A program made the translations under genes and the position numbers. Below the pieces are notes generated by a model. It worked only from the letters and a program-made list of their open reading frames with translations. It was not told the origin of the DNA and did no database searches. Shown piece after piece: positions 42,912 through 51,738 of a stretch of 64,000 nt of DNA; position 1 is the first letter of the stretch, and the number at the start of each line of letters is the position of its first letter. The stretch lies in assembly GCA_003612335.1 (NCBI GenBank), contig RAYO01000001.1, positions 99,701 to 163,700 of the forward strand, written 5' to 3'. This DNA is from a bacterium 1xD42-67 (GTDB taxonomy: Bacteria; Bacillota; Clostridia; Oscillospirales; Oscillospiraceae).

Positions 42912-44425
42912 TCCTCGTCACCTCCTGCGATAGTCGCCATGATCTTGGTCTGGGTCAGATCCTCGCCGTTGAGCTCGCCCACCAGCTTCCGGTCCCGCAT
43001 GACGAGGAGGCGGGAGCAGGTGCGCAGCATCTCGTCGATCTCCGAGGAGATGAAGGTGACGCTCTTGCCCTTCTCCGCCAGCTTGAGGACCAGCTTCTGG
43101 ATCTCGATCTTGGTGCCGATGTCGATGCCCCGGGTGGGTTCGTCCAGGATCAGATATTTGGGGTCGGTGAGCAGCCACCGGGCCAGGATGCACTTCTGCT
43201 GGTTGCCGCCGGAGAGGGACTTGATGGGGGTGTCCGCCGAGGCGGTCTTGATCTCCAGCAGCTCGATGTAGTTGTCGGCAAAGGCCTCCGCCTGGGCCCT
43301 GGAGATGGGCCGGAAGGCGCCCTTCATCACCTGGTAGGCCAGGATGATGTTCTCCCGCACCGACAGGTCGCCCACGATGCCGTCGCCCTTCCGGTCCTCG
43401 GGCAGATAGCCGATGCCCTGCTTCATGGCGTCCAGCGGCTTGCGGATCTTGACCTCCTTGCCGTCCATCTTCACGGTGCCGCTGGTGACGTGGTCGGCGC
43501 CGAAGATGGCCCGGACGCACTCGCTGCGCCCTGAGCCCAGCAGGCCGGTGAAGCCGTTGACCTCCCCCTTGCGGATGGAGAAGTCGAAGGGTTTGATCCC
43601 AGCGCTGCTGCACAGGCCTTGGGCCTCCAGCACGGGAGCTCCCTCCTGGCTGATGGCGGTGCCGCCCGACTCGCCCTTGATATCGGCCATGTCGTCCAAC
43701 TCCTTGCCCAGCATCTTGCTGACCAGCTGGACCCGGGGCAGGTCCTCGATGACATACTCCCCCACCAGCTGGCCGTCCCGAAGGACGGTGATCCGGTCGC
43801 AGACCTCATAGACCTGCTCCAGGAAGTGGGTGACGAAGATGATGCCCACCCCTTTGGACTGCAGGTCCCGCATCAAACCGAAGAGCTTGACCACCTCCTG
43901 CTCGTCCAGGGAGGAGGTGGGCTCGTCCAGGATGAGCACCTTGCACTCCATATCCACTGCCCGGGCGATGGCCACCATCTGCTGCACGGCGATGGAGCAG
44001 GAGCCCAGCTGCTGCTGGGGGCTGGCAGGGATCCCCAGCGACTCCAGGATCTTCCCCGCGCCGCTGTTCATGGCTCTCCAGTTGGTCATAGCGCCCTTGG
44101 TGCGGCCGATGTACATGTTCTCGGCCACCGTCAGGTTGGGGCAGAGGGTGATCGCCTGATAGACGGTGCTGATGCCGGCGTTCTGAGCATCCTGGGGGGA
44201 GCGGATGACTGCCGCGCCCTCGATCCCCTTGATGTGGACCTCGCCCCCATCCTTGGGATATACGCCGGTGAGCACCTTGATCAGGGTGGACTTGCCCGCG
44301 CCGTTCTCTCCCATCAGGGCGTGGATCTCCCCTTCCCGCAGGGTGAAGTCCACATCCTGAAGGGCGCGTACGCCTGGGAAGTACTTGCAGATGCCGCGCA
44401 TTTCCAAAACTGCGCCTTCCTGCAT
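42908..44425 (-). CDS. Sugar ABC transporter ATP-binding protein (YtfR-like, two ABC domains)
   Basis: The 505-residue protein has two ABC cassettes, as in RbsA, AraG and YtfR. The first has Walker A GENGAGKST and Walker B VLILDEPTSSLDE. The second has the usual degenerate Walker A GLLGSGRSE, signature LSGGNQQK and LILDEPTRGIDIG. It energises sugar import. The ATG at 44425 follows TGGAGGCGTATCCCT; upstream open codons cross the intercistronic hairpin. It overlaps the next permease gene by 4 bases. Confidence 0.92.
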   Translation of the reverse strand: MQEGAVLEMRGICKYFPGVRALQDVDFTLREGEIHALMGENGAGKSTLIKVLTGVYPKDGGEVHIKGIEGAAVIRSPQDAQNAGISTVYQAITLCPNLTVAENMYIGRTKGAMTNWRAMNSGAGKILESLGIPASPQQQLGSCSIAVQQMVAIARAVDMECKVLILDEPTSSLDEQEVVKLFGLMRDLQSKGVGIIFVTHFLEQVYEVCDRITVLRDGQLVGEYVIEDLPRVQLVSKMLGKELDDMADIKGESGGTAISQEGAPVLEAQGLCSSAGIKPFDFSIRKGEVNGFTGLLGSGRSECVRAIFGADHVTSGTVKMDGKEVKIRKPLDAMKQGIGYLPEDRKGDGIVGDLSVRENIILAYQVMKGAFRPISRAQAEAFADNYIELLEIKTASADTPIKSLSGGNQQKCILARWLLTDPKYLILDEPTRGIDIGTKIEIQKLVLKLAEKGKSVTFISSEIDEMLRTCSRLLVMRDRKLVGELNGEDLTQTKIMATIAGGDEE

Positions 44426-44454
44426 AGGGATACGCCTCCATTCTTCAAAAATGC

Positions 44455-44490
44455 GGCACGCGGCACGGCTGACATGCCGCGCCGCGTGTC
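44455..44490 (-). terminator. Intercistronic hairpin between sugar-binding protein and ATPase genes
   Basis: Arms 44455-44469 and 44476-44490 pair over 15 positions with two wobble/mismatch positions. On the minus strand a CATTTTTG run follows. It looks like a leaky terminator or RNA-stabilising stem that would raise binding-protein mRNA over the rest of the operon, as known for other ABC operons. Confidence 0.55.
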
Positions 44491-44521
44491 GGGCCACGTG
44501 ATAGATATGTAGTTCGTGGGA

Positions 44522-45592
44522 TCAGGTGCCGTAGGTATCCACGTCCTCCTGAGTGATGGTAGCGGCGTCGAAGCCCCGCTCGGGAGTGTAGATGATCTTC
44601 TGGTCGGGCTGCTTGCCGGCGGCCAGGTCCTTGATGATGCTGTCAACGGTCTCGGCCTGCATGGGGTTGCACAGGCCCATATAGTTCCAGCTCCCGTTCA
44701 GGACGGCCTCCATGGCCCACTTGTCACTGTCGAAGCCCATGACGATCACATCGCCGTCCTTGCCGTGCTTGATGCCGGCGGCGTCCAGAGCGGCCACAGC
44801 GCCCCGGGCCATGCCGTTGTTCTCAGCATAGATCACGTTGAAGGGCTTCTTGGAGTCGATGACGGACTGGACGATGGTGCGGGCGGTGGCCTCGTCCCAG
44901 TCAGCGGTCTGCTGGGTCACATAGTTCCAGTTGGACTCGGCGTTCACCTTCTCGTCCAGAGCGCCGGTGCGGCCCAGCTGGGCGTCGGAGCCCATGTGGC
45001 CTTGGATGTGGATGATGTTGTACTCGTCCAGGCCCTGAGCGGCCAGCCAGTCCACGGCGGTCTTGCCCTCGGCGGGCATGTCGGAGACGACGGCGGCCAC
45101 ATACATGCTCTCATCGGCCTCCAGCATACGGTCGAAGAGGATGACCTGGGTACCGGCGGCCTGGGCGTCCTTCAGCACGCTGTCCCAGCCGGTGGTGGAG
45201 GCGGGGGAGAGGAGCAGGAAGTCCACCTCGTCCTGGACCATCTGCTGGGCGGTGGCGATCTGCTGAGCAGCGTCGTTATTGTTGTAGAAGGTGGCCTTGT
45301 ATCCGTTCTCCTCGGTGAAGGTGGCGCGCATGGCGGCGTCGTTGGCGGTGCGGTAGCCGGACTCGTTGGGGTCGTTGTTGATCACGCCGACGGTGATCAG
45401 TTCGCCGGTGCTACCGCCGGTGGGCTGCTGGCCACTGGAGGAGCTGCCGCCGCCGTTGGAGCCGCTGACGGAGCCGCCGTTGGAACCGCTGACGGAGCCG
45501 CCGTTGGAACCGCTGCCGCTGTTGCCGCAGGCGGCCAGAGACAGAGCCATCGCCGCGGCGAGGGCAAGGCTAAGGACTTTGTTCATCTTCAT
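44522..45592 (-). CDS. Sugar ABC transporter substrate-binding lipoprotein (YtfQ-like)
   Basis: The 356-residue product has a lipoprotein signal ending LSLAAC-GN and a flexible Gly/Ser/Asn linker with three 8-residue repeats. A periplasmic-binding-protein type I (RbsB/YtfQ) fold follows: TVGVINNDPNESGYR, FLLLSPASTTGWDSVLKDAQAAG, VILFDRMLEAD, NVIYAENNGMARGAVAALDAAG. It captures the sugar outside the cell for the YtfR/YtfT/YjfF-like importer. It is the first gene of the arabinose operon and carries its promoter and operator-like sites upstream. Binding of arabinose versus arabinofuranose or galactofuranose cannot be settled from sequence. Confidence 0.9.
   Translation of the reverse strand: MKMNKVLSLALAAAMALSLAACGNSGSGSNGGSVSGSNGGSVSGSNGGGSSSSGQQPTGGSTGELITVGVINNDPNESGYRTANDAAMRATFTEENGYKATFYNNNDAAQQIATAQQMVQDEVDFLLLSPASTTGWDSVLKDAQAAGTQVILFDRMLEADESMYVAAVVSDMPAEGKTAVDWLAAQGLDEYNIIHIQGHMGSDAQLGRTGALDEKVNAESNWNYVTQQTADWDEATARTIVQSVIDSKKPFNVIYAENNGMARGAVAALDAAGIKHGKDGDVIVMGFDSDKWAMEAVLNGSWNYMGLCNPMQAETVDSIIKDLAAGKQPDQKIIYTPERGFDAATITQEDVDTYGT
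45449..45520. repeat. Three tandem 24-bp repeats within the binding-protein gene
   Basis: Units start at 45449, 45473 and 45497 and differ at only a few positions. They encode a repeated Gly-Ser-Asn-Gly-Gly-Ser-Val-Ser linker just after the lipid anchor. Copy number could vary by slippage. Confidence 0.85.
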
Positions 45593-45645
45593 TTCATGTT
45601 CCTCGCTTTCTGAATGATTTTGTGCCGGGGTCCGGAGCTGTCATG

Positions 45646-45674
45646 AGTATATCATTTGTATTCTCGTGCGTCAA
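45646..45674 (-). promoter_or_regulatory. Strong sigma-A-type promoter of the sugar transporter/ara operon
   Basis: On the minus strand TTGACG (45669-45674) and TATACT (45646-45651) are spaced by 17 bases. TACAAAT half-sites lie between the boxes and just upstream, consistent with repression by an AraR-type protein. Confidence 0.7.
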
Positions 45675-45729
45675 TGATTTGTATCTAAGTTTTTGAATTT
45701 CCAGGAAATAAACAATACAAATTACAAAC
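45653..45729. promoter_or_regulatory. AraR-like half-sites overlapping the ara operon promoter
   Basis: ATTTGTA motifs occur at 45654-45660 and 45677-45683, and the complement TACAAAT at 45716-45722 with TACAAAC next to it. These match the half-site of the Bacillus AraR operator (ATTTGTAC). The same motif is found at the divergent repressor promoter. Confidence 0.55.
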
Positions 45730-45779
45730 ATATTTGAAACAAAAGAGGAACAAATCTGCGGAATACCAAGAAGAAGTTC

Positions 45780-46020
45780 TTGATATTTATCAAATCCGGA
45801 TGTTATAGACATTTTTTCGGAGGAGAACATGTTTGGGACAGGGGCCTGGATATACCCAAAAGACAGGTCGATCTGTATAAACTCTTTTGTACACGCGGCA
45901 ATTTTTTGGAGGGGTGGAGATCGGGACAAACCTGCGTCGGATATCCGCTCCTCCTTTGTGCAAAAAAAGGGGCCCCGGCGCCTGGGGTCTGTCCGTCCTC
46001 CCCCAGAGGAAAAACAAAGA
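45780..46020. other. Non-coding part of the ara operon/AraR intergenic region
   Basis: This ~240-base stretch has short overlapping open frames on both strands, none with a ribosome site and recognisable product. It contains an imperfect direct repeat: a T-run, GGAGG, about 12 bases, then GGGACA and CCTG, at about 45809-45849 and 45900-45939. No known leader or riboswitch was recognised. Confidence 0.4.
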
Positions 46021-46024
46021 CACA

Positions 46025-46050
46025 TACAAATTATTTGTAGTTGTACAGAT
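46025..46050. promoter_or_regulatory. AraR-like operator at the repressor promoter
   Basis: A perfect palindrome TACAAAT-T-ATTTGTA (46025-46039) overlaps ATTTGTA-N4-TACAGAT (46033-46050), which covers the -35 box. It suggests autoregulation by the AraR-type protein. Confidence 0.6.
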
Positions 46051-46069
46051 CGGGAGGATATGTTATAAT
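46041..46069 (+). promoter_or_regulatory. Sigma-A-type promoter of the AraR-type repressor gene
   Basis: TTGTAC (46041-46046) and a perfect TATAAT (46064-46069) are spaced by 17 bases, with the operator overlapping the -35. Confidence 0.7.
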
Positions 46070-46154
46070 ATCCCAATGATACAGACAGGGCCCCAGTGCT
46101 CGGATCCTGTTTGTGAGGATGAGATCCCAGATCTCCCAGGAAGGAGGGCGGCCT

Positions 46155-47222
46155 ATGGCGCCTAAATACCAGTCCGTCGCCGACTCTCTGCGCCAGGAGA
46201 TCGAGGATGGCGTATACAGCAGCAAGCAGCTCCTCCCCACGGAGCACTCCCTCTGCCAGCGGTTCCAGATCAGCCGGCAGACGGTCCGCCGGGCCCTGTC
46301 GGTGCTGGAGGACGAGGGACTGATCACCCGCCGGCAGGGCAGCGGATCCCGCCTGCGGGAACGGATCGGGCCGGAGGCTCTTTTGAACTGTACGGTCGCG
46401 GTGGTCACCACCTATATCAATGACTACATCTTCCCGGGGATCCTCCGGGGGATGGAACGGATCCTTACCGCCAACAGCAGCGCCCCCCTCCTCTTCGCCA
46501 CCCAGAATCAGGTCTCCATCGAGCGCAAGATCCTCCAGACCCTGCTGACCATCAAGGACCTGGACGGAGTATTGATGGAGGGGAGCAAGACCGCCCTGCC
46601 TGACCCCAATCTGGATCTGTATCAAAAGCTGATCGACCGGGGGGTACGCCTGGTCTTCATCAACGGCACTTATCCAGAGCTGTCCTCCATCCCCTCCGTC
46701 CTGGCCGACAACTACGGCGGCGGGCGGATGCTGGTGGGATATCTCCACCAAAAGGGGCATCAGAACATCGCGGGGATCTTCAAGAACGACGATATGCAGG
46801 GGACCCTGCGGTACGCAGGGTATATCGAGGCCCTGCGGGACCTGGGCCTCCCCCTGGAGGACAGACAGATCTGCTGGTATAATACGGAGATGCGGGAATC
46901 GTTCCTGTCCGAGCCGTTCTTGGACCGCACCCTGGACAGCTTTTCGGGCTGTTCGGCCATCGTGTGCTATAACGACGAGGTGGCGATCCGAGTCGTTTCC
47001 CATTTGAGGAAGCGGGGCGTCCAGATCCCTCAGGAGATGGCGGTGGTGAGCTTCGATGACAGCCAGTACAGCGAGCTGGCCCCGGTCCGGATCACCTCCC
47101 TCTCCCACGGGGGGCAGAATCTGGGGGAGCTGGCCGCGGATCTGATGCTGCGCCAGCTCCGGGGGGAGACATGCCGCTCTGTGGTGGTCCCCTGGGTCCT
47201 GGCGGAGAAGGAGAGCAGCTGA
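46155..47222 (+). CDS. araR: AraR-type repressor (GntR HTH plus LacI-like sugar-binding domain)
   Basis: The 355-residue product has an N-terminal GntR-type winged helix (YQSVADSLRQEIEDGVY, LPTEHSLCQRFQISRQTVRRAL, GSGSRL). A LacI/GalR-type effector domain follows (DGVLMEG, VFINGTY, GGRMLVGYLHQKGHQNIAGIF, MAVVSFDDSQYSELAPVRITSL). This fusion is the hallmark of AraR, which releases DNA on binding L-arabinose. It is divergent from the sugar transporter/araBAD operon, and TACAAAT-type operator sites flank both promoters. The ATG at 46155 follows AGGAAGGAGGGCGGCCT. Confidence 0.88.
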   Translation: MAPKYQSVADSLRQEIEDGVYSSKQLLPTEHSLCQRFQISRQTVRRALSVLEDEGLITRRQGSGSRLRERIGPEALLNCTVAVVTTYINDYIFPGILRGMERILTANSSAPLLFATQNQVSIERKILQTLLTIKDLDGVLMEGSKTALPDPNLDLYQKLIDRGVRLVFINGTYPELSSIPSVLADNYGGGRMLVGYLHQKGHQNIAGIFKNDDMQGTLRYAGYIEALRDLGLPLEDRQICWYNTEMRESFLSEPFLDRTLDSFSGCSAIVCYNDEVAIRVVSHLRKRGVQIPQEMAVVSFDDSQYSELAPVRITSLSHGGQNLGELAADLMLRQLRGETCRSVVVPWVLAEKESS

Positions 47223-47239
47223 TCCAGCCGATAGATGGA

Positions 47240-47283
47240 ACGAAGCAAGGACCCTTGGATCGGGAGCCCTTGCTTCGTCTTTG
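47240..47283 (+). terminator. Intrinsic terminator after the AraR-type gene
   Basis: An 11-bp perfect stem (47240-47250 with 47268-47278) has a 17-base loop and is followed by CTTTGTG. It starts 17 bases after the stop codon. Confidence 0.6.
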
Positions 47284-47314
47284 TGTCCGGTCTGGAGGAC
47301 GGGGAAAGCCGTCC

Positions 47315-47659
47315 TCATCGCCAGAGTTTGGCCGCTTTGGGGTCTTTGAGGAGACACAGCTCCAGGAGGGTCTCCAGTTCGCCGGTGTGATCCTCCTTCG
47401 GGTCGTCGTATCTCAGCCGCTCCACGGCCTGGATGGTGAAGGCGTCTTCGCCGTATCGGGCCCAGAGCTCCTGGAGCCGTCTGTTGGGACAGTTCCCCGT
47501 GGAGAGCTGGAACCGGATGCGGTTGGTCCTCGTGGGGATATCCGCAGCGGCCGCCAAAAAGGCCTCGTCTGTCACGCTGCACCGGAAGGAGATCACCCCC
47601 ATCTCCGGACGGCGGTCCTTATAAGCCGCCAAAAGTTCTTTTCTGCGGTCAGTATCCAT
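47315..47659 (-). CDS. Small GIY-YIG-family protein
   Basis: The 114-residue protein begins [27 protein letters not shown] and contains [28 protein letters not shown] and [20 protein letters not shown]. This matches a group of short Firmicute proteins usually classed with GIY-YIG nucleases. The strict GIY and YIG motifs are not clearly visible here, so catalytic activity is uncertain. The ATG follows GTGAGGTGAAAAAGAG. It is a single gene on the minus strand, convergent with araR; its role is unknown. Confidence 0.7.
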   Translation of the reverse strand: MDTDRRKELLAAYKDRRPEMGVISFRCSVTDEAFLAAAADIPTRTNRIRFQLSTGNCPNRRLQELWARYGEDAFTIQAVERLRYDDPKEDHTGELETLLELCLLKDPKAAKLWR

Positions 47660-47796
47660 CTCTTTTTCACCTCACAGGGCATCATACCTCATCCGGGCCG
47701 CAAAAACAATCGACGCTCCGTTGACCTGTATGGCCATCCCGCCCTTTGGGGGGGCATCCTGTCGTTCAGAGTTTGTAAATGATGGGGCCGGAGCTC

Positions 47797-47825
47797 TTGA
47801 TAAGCGGGAAAAAATAGGCTATACT
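47797..47825 (+). promoter_or_regulatory. Sigma-A-type promoter for the second chemoreceptor gene
   Basis: TTGATA (47797-47802) and TATACT (47820-47825) are spaced by 17 bases, about 100 bases upstream of the start codon. Confidence 0.6.
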
Positions 47826-47927
47826 ACCCCTCGGGGAGGGGCGGCTCCGCTGCGCGGTCTTAGCCCTGGGGCCGGAAGAGAGGAGGGCCCTGTCCCTGAG
47901 ACCTTTTTTCTATGGAGGGAAGTATGG

Positions 47928-49955
47928 ATGCGATTCTTTGAAAACAAAAAACTTGCCGCACGGATCGGGATCGCCACTACAGCCATCACCCTGGCGGGGA
48001 TGCTGATCCTCTGGCTGGTGGTATCCACCAACGCTGCTTCTGTAGTCAAAAGCGACATCACCAACCAGATGACCGACGCCGTGGAATCCAGAGCCGCCAT
48101 CATCGATGAATATGTGCTCTCTGCGGAGGAGTATATGACCGCTTTCGCCCTGAGCAGCGAGGTCCGCGACCTGCTCAAGGACCCGGACGACCCGGTCCTG
48201 CTGGCTCGGGCCCAGAAATATACCGAGGACTTCGCCGCCGTCAAGGGGGTGTTCGAGGGGCTGTACATCGCCACCCCGGCCACCCATGTCCTGACCCACA
48301 CCTCCCAGGGGGCGATCGGAATGACGACCCGGTCGGGGGACTCTCTGAAGACCTTCCAGGACACCATCCTGGCCCGGCAGGAGCTGACCGATCTGGGGAT
48401 CATGAAGTCCCCGGGCACCGGCAGCATGATCCTGTCGATGTACTACCCCATCTTCGAGGGCCGGCGGTGTATCGGCTATGTGGGCGCGGGCGTCTATGCC
48501 AGCCACCTGATGGACTCGCTGCTGGACCTGGATATCAAGGGCCTGCCCGACAGCGAATATGTGTTCCTGAACGTGGAGACAGGGGTATACCTTTACCACG
48601 AGGACGACGCGCTGCTGAATACAGAGACCACCGACCCCGGATATCGGGAGGTGATCCGCCGCATCCAGGCGGACGGGAGCACCCAAGCCAATACATACTC
48701 CTACAAGGATGAGGACAGGGTCGAGCAGCTGGTGGTATATAAATATCTCAAGGACCGGGGCTGGGTCTTCATGGTCCGGGCCAGCGCGACAGAGGTCTAC
48801 GGCACTGTGACCAATGTCCGCATCCTGGTGGGCGTGCTGTGCGCAGTCACGGCCGCCGCTGTGATCCTGCTCATCCTCCTGCTCCTGCGGCGGGAGGGCC
48901 GGGAGCTGATGGTGGTGGAGCGGGCCCTCGGCCGTTTGGGGGATCTGGACCTGTCCGCCGACCAGGAGCTGGAACTGTTCTATGGCCGGACGGATGAGAT
49001 CGGCATGATCGCACAGACCACCCACCAGGTCTGTGCCTGCCTGCGGAAGACCATCGACGATGTGGAGCGCATCCTAGGCCGGATGGCCGGCGGCGACCTG
49101 ACCGTGGACGTCACCGAGAACGAGTCCTATTATATCGGCGACTTCAAGGCCCTGTCCGCCAGCCTCCAGTCCATCCACGCAAACCTGGTGGACGTGATCC
49201 GGGACATCTCCCGGGTGGCCGGCCAGGTGGGGGCCAGCGCGGTCCGGGTGTCCGACGACGCTCAGGCCCTGGCCCAGGGCACCACGGAGCAGGCTGCGTC
49301 GGTGGATGGGCTGGTGGCCAATGTGACGGCCATCACCGCCCAGATCCAGAACAGCACTGTGCGCTGCGGCAGCGCCAGCCAGCTGGTGGATCGGGCCACC
49401 GGGTATACCGCCGAGGCGGACATGAAGATGGAGCAGCTGACCGCCGCTACCCGGAACATCGACCAGTCCTCCGCCCAGATCGGCACGATCATCAAAACGA
49501 TCGAGGATATCGCCTTCCAGACCAACATCCTGGCCCTGAACGCCGCTGTGGAGGCGGCCCGGGCTGGGAACGCGGGCAAGGGCTTCTCCGTGGTGGCGGA
49601 CGAGGTGCGCAGCCTGGCCGCCAGGTCCGCTTCCGCCGCCCAGAACACCAACGAGCTGATCAGCCGGTCTATCCAGAGCGCCAAGAGCGGGACGGAGTCC
49701 ACCGACCTGGCCGTCGCTGCGATGCAGGACATCGACAGCTGTATCCAGTCCATCAAGGCGCTGATGGATGAGATCGCCGCCGCCAGCGTCCAGCAGTCGG
49801 AGATGATCGCGCTGGTGGAGACGGGGATCCGGGAGATCTCGGCGGTGGTCCAGGACAATTCCACCGCCGCGGAAAAGAGCGCGGCGGTCTCCAAGGAGCT
49901 GTCTCAGCAGGCCCGGGCCCTGAATGGCCTGATCAGCCGCTTCCGTATCCGGTGA
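47928..49955 (+). CDS. Methyl-accepting chemotaxis protein with external Cache domain
   Basis: The 675-residue receptor has a membrane helix at about 12-32, an external Cache-type sensor (about 35-290; [45 protein letters not shown]), and a second helix at about 297-318. HAMP-like segments and a signalling domain follow, with tip [35 protein letters not shown]. The ATG at 47928 has GGAGGGAAGTATGG upstream; longer upstream frames run through the promoter. It is monocistronic, between its own promoter and a terminator. The ligand is unknown; this Cache group often binds small organic compounds. Confidence 0.9.
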   Translation: MRFFENKKLAARIGIATTAITLAGMLILWLVVSTNAASVVKSDITNQMTDAVESRAAIIDEYVLSAEEYMTAFALSSEVRDLLKDPDDPVLLARAQKYTEDFAAVKGVFEGLYIATPATHVLTHTSQGAIGMTTRSGDSLKTFQDTILARQELTDLGIMKSPGTGSMILSMYYPIFEGRRCIGYVGAGVYASHLMDSLLDLDIKGLPDSEYVFLNVETGVYLYHEDDALLNTETTDPGYREVIRRIQADGSTQANTYSYKDEDRVEQLVVYKYLKDRGWVFMVRASATEVYGTVTNVRILVGVLCAVTAAAVILLILLLLRREGRELMVVERALGRLGDLDLSADQELELFYGRTDEIGMIAQTTHQVCACLRKTIDDVERILGRMAGGDLTVDVTENESYYIGDFKALSASLQSIHANLVDVIRDISRVAGQVGASAVRVSDDAQALAQGTTEQAASVDGLVANVTAITAQIQNSTVRCGSASQLVDRATGYTAEADMKMEQLTAATRNIDQSSAQIGTIIKTIEDIAFQTNILALNAAVEAARAGNAGKGFSVVADEVRSLAARSASAAQNTNELISRSIQSAKSGTESTDLAVAAMQDIDSCIQSIKALMDEIAAASVQQSEMIALVETGIREISAVVQDNSTAAEKSAAVSKELSQQARALNGLISRFRIR

Positions 49956-49984
49956 GGGACCGCACGGTCCCGTCTGTACAGGAA

Positions 49985-50020
49985 GATCCCCCAGAGCGTG
50001 GAGCTCTGGGGGATCCTTTC
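49985..50020. terminator. Intrinsic terminator between chemoreceptor and spoIIIAH
   Basis: A perfect 13-bp stem (49985-49997 with 50003-50015) has a 5-base loop, followed by CTTTC on the plus strand. It lies between convergent stop codons and probably serves both. Confidence 0.75.
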
Positions 50021-50666
50021 ATTCCACCTCGATGATATGGATCTGGTCGGCGGTGAAGCCGGCGGTCTGCTTGACCACGTCCAGGATCTTGGCGGTGTCC
50101 GCCTCGGTGAGCCCGCCCTCGGGGGCGGAGACAGCCAGAGACAGGTCGTCGTCTCCGATGAAGGCCACACAGTCGGTATAGCCCTTGGCCACCACCAGGT
50201 TCTCGATCTGGGCCTCGGTCACGGTGTAGTCGGCCATGGTCTGGATGTTGTCATGGAGCTGGCCCTTCACCGTCTCGTCGGCATCCTCCCGGGCGGCGGC
50301 GTCCTGGAGGAGGGACAGGGCGCTGTCCCGGGCCTGCTGGCGGTTGAGTCGGGCGGTGGCGAAATAGGCGCTGTTCCCTGTCCCGGAGCTCCCCTGGTCC
50401 TCTCCGGCGGTGGGGGCCGTCCCGCTGGTGTCGCCTGTCTCTCCGCCGGTCTGGGCGGAGCTGTCGCCGGTCAGCAGCGGGTCCTGGGTCTTGCCCCCCA
50501 CCATGGCGGACTGGCCCAGGGTCTTGCCCGCGTCGGTGTCGGTCCCCTCCTTGCCGTAGTTCCAGTTGAGATAGACCGCCGCGCAGACGAACAGCGCGAT
50601 CGCCGCGACCACTGCGTTCCGCTTCCACAGCTGGGACCAGTCGGACCCCTTTTTGCTCGTTCTCAT
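50019..50666 (-). CDS. spoIIIAH: Stage III sporulation protein AH
   Basis: The 215-residue protein has one N-terminal membrane helix (about 17-34), a low-complexity Gly/Thr/Ser linker (about 40-98) and the conserved SpoIIIAH/YscJ-like ring domain. The ring domain shows YFATARLNRQQARDSALSLLQ, NIQTMADYTVTEAQIENLVVAKGYTDCVAFI and ends TADQIHIIEVE. In sporulation it forms the mother-cell ring of the feeding-tube complex and binds SpoIIQ across the intermembrane space. It is the last gene of spoIIIA, about 70 bases after spoIIIAG. Confidence 0.93.
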   Translation of the reverse strand: MRTSKKGSDWSQLWKRNAVVAAIALFVCAAVYLNWNYGKEGTDTDAGKTLGQSAMVGGKTQDPLLTGDSSAQTGGETGDTSGTAPTAGEDQGSSGTGNSAYFATARLNRQQARDSALSLLQDAAAREDADETVKGQLHDNIQTMADYTVTEAQIENLVVAKGYTDCVAFIGDDDLSLAVSAPEGGLTEADTAKILDVVKQTAGFTADQIHIIEVE

Positions 50667-50737
50667 GATGATTCCTCCTTAATGATCGATCGCATTTTTG
50701 GCCGTGCAGGGCGAGGACAGGGCCTTGGCCCTGGACA

Positions 50738-51247
50738 TCACCCGCCCTGACACACAGAGATCCGGTCCGCCCCCAGTCCGGTGAGGGCCCCAACGGCCTG
50801 GATCAGCTCCAGGCGGACGTGGGGGTCGCCGCCGCCGGGGCAGACCACCAGGGCGCCCCGGAACTGGGGGGCCACGGTCTGGATCGGGACGATATCCTGC
50901 TGTCCGGAGCCCTTGCCCACGGTGACCACCGTGTTGGAGCCCCCGCCGCTGGTGTCCCGCTCCTGATTCCGGGCCAGGACCTGACGGCTGCCGCCGTCCA
51001 GGGCGAGGACCACCTGGACCTCTCCCGCCCCCTCGACTTGAGAGAGGGCCCGTTCCAGCTTGGTCTCGAAGGCGTCCAGGTCGAAGGAGGCCCCCTCCGC
51101 CTGGGCGGTCTCCTCTCCGGGCCCATCCCCCCCGCCGGCGGGCAGGAGGAGCAGGACGGCCCCCACCGCCATGACCAGCAGCACGTATCCATACTTTCCC
51201 AGCGCCCCCTTCCATGTTTGGAGCCCCTCGGGCCACTTCCATCTCAC
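50738..51247 (-). CDS. spoIIIAG: Stage III sporulation protein AG
   Basis: The 169-residue product has a membrane helix (GKYGYVLLVMAVGAVLLLLP). The AG ring-building domain follows: FETKLERALSQVEGAGEVQVVLALDGG, GSNTVVTVGKG, PQFRGALVVCPGGGDPHVRLELIQAVGALTGLGADRISVC. AG forms the large multimeric ring of the SpoIIIA-SpoIIQ channel. The GTG at 51247 overlaps the spoIIIAF stop by 4 bases, which settles the start. Confidence 0.92.
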   Translation of the reverse strand: MRWKWPEGLQTWKGALGKYGYVLLVMAVGAVLLLLPAGGGDGPGEETAQAEGASFDLDAFETKLERALSQVEGAGEVQVVLALDGGSRQVLARNQERDTSGGGSNTVVTVGKGSGQQDIVPIQTVAPQFRGALVVCPGGGDPHVRLELIQAVGALTGLGADRISVCQGG

Positions 51248-51738
51248 GGCGCTCCCTCCTCGATGTAGGTCTGTCCCTCCGGCGGGACGCCCAGGTCCTC
51301 CTGGATAGCCTGGGCCAGCTGTGCCCGGCCCGCCTCGGAGAGGGGGCCGGACACCTGCGTCCGAACGGGGAGGAGCAGGCCGTCTCCGTCCGCCTGGCAC
51401 TCCACTTGAGCGGTACAGGTCAGGCCCAGCTGCGCCGCCTTGTCCACAATATATGCGGCGTACTCCCCCTCTATGATGGTTTTCATCTGATCGTCCACCT
51501 CCTGCGTCAGTTCCGCCTCCCGCTGGTCCACTGAGGCGAGATAGTCCTCCAGCCACCGCTGTCCCTCCCCCAGATCGGGCCCGGCCAGAGGGGAGAGGAC
51601 GGCTGCCAGCATCACCAGTCCGCACACCAGCCGCCCCACCCGCTCCACCGGCCCCTTGGGCATGAGGGCCCCGGCCAGGGCGCACAGGAGGGAGACGGCG
51701 GTGACGGCCAGCAGCCAGCTGCGCACCGCCCCGATCAT
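51244..51738 (-). CDS. spoIIIAF: Stage III sporulation protein AF
   Basis: The 164-residue protein has two N-terminal membrane helices (MIGAVRSWLLAVTAVSLLCALAGALMP and VGRLVCGLVMLAAVLSPLA). A cytosolic or intermembrane alpha/beta domain follows, with WLEDYLASVDQREAELTQEV and AAYIVDKAAQLGL. It is a component of the SpoIIIA channel. The ATG at 51738 overlaps the spoIIIAE stop (ATGA). Confidence 0.9.
   Translation of the reverse strand: MIGAVRSWLLAVTAVSLLCALAGALMPKGPVERVGRLVCGLVMLAAVLSPLAGPDLGEGQRWLEDYLASVDQREAELTQEVDDQMKTIIEGEYAAYIVDKAAQLGLTCTAQVECQADGDGLLLPVRTQVSGPLSEAGRAQLAQAIQEDLGVPPEGQTYIEEGAP

Noticed and set aside
41238..43271. Open plus-strand frame of 677 codons
   Set aside because: It is antisense to the sugar permeases and ATPase; His/Asp/Gln-rich translation is typical of a shadow of membrane-protein codons.
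45780..46068. Several short overlapping frames on both strands in the ara/AraR gap
   Set aside because: They have no ribosome sites and overlap each other on both strands; the interval also holds promoter and operator sequences. A short peptide cannot be fully excluded.
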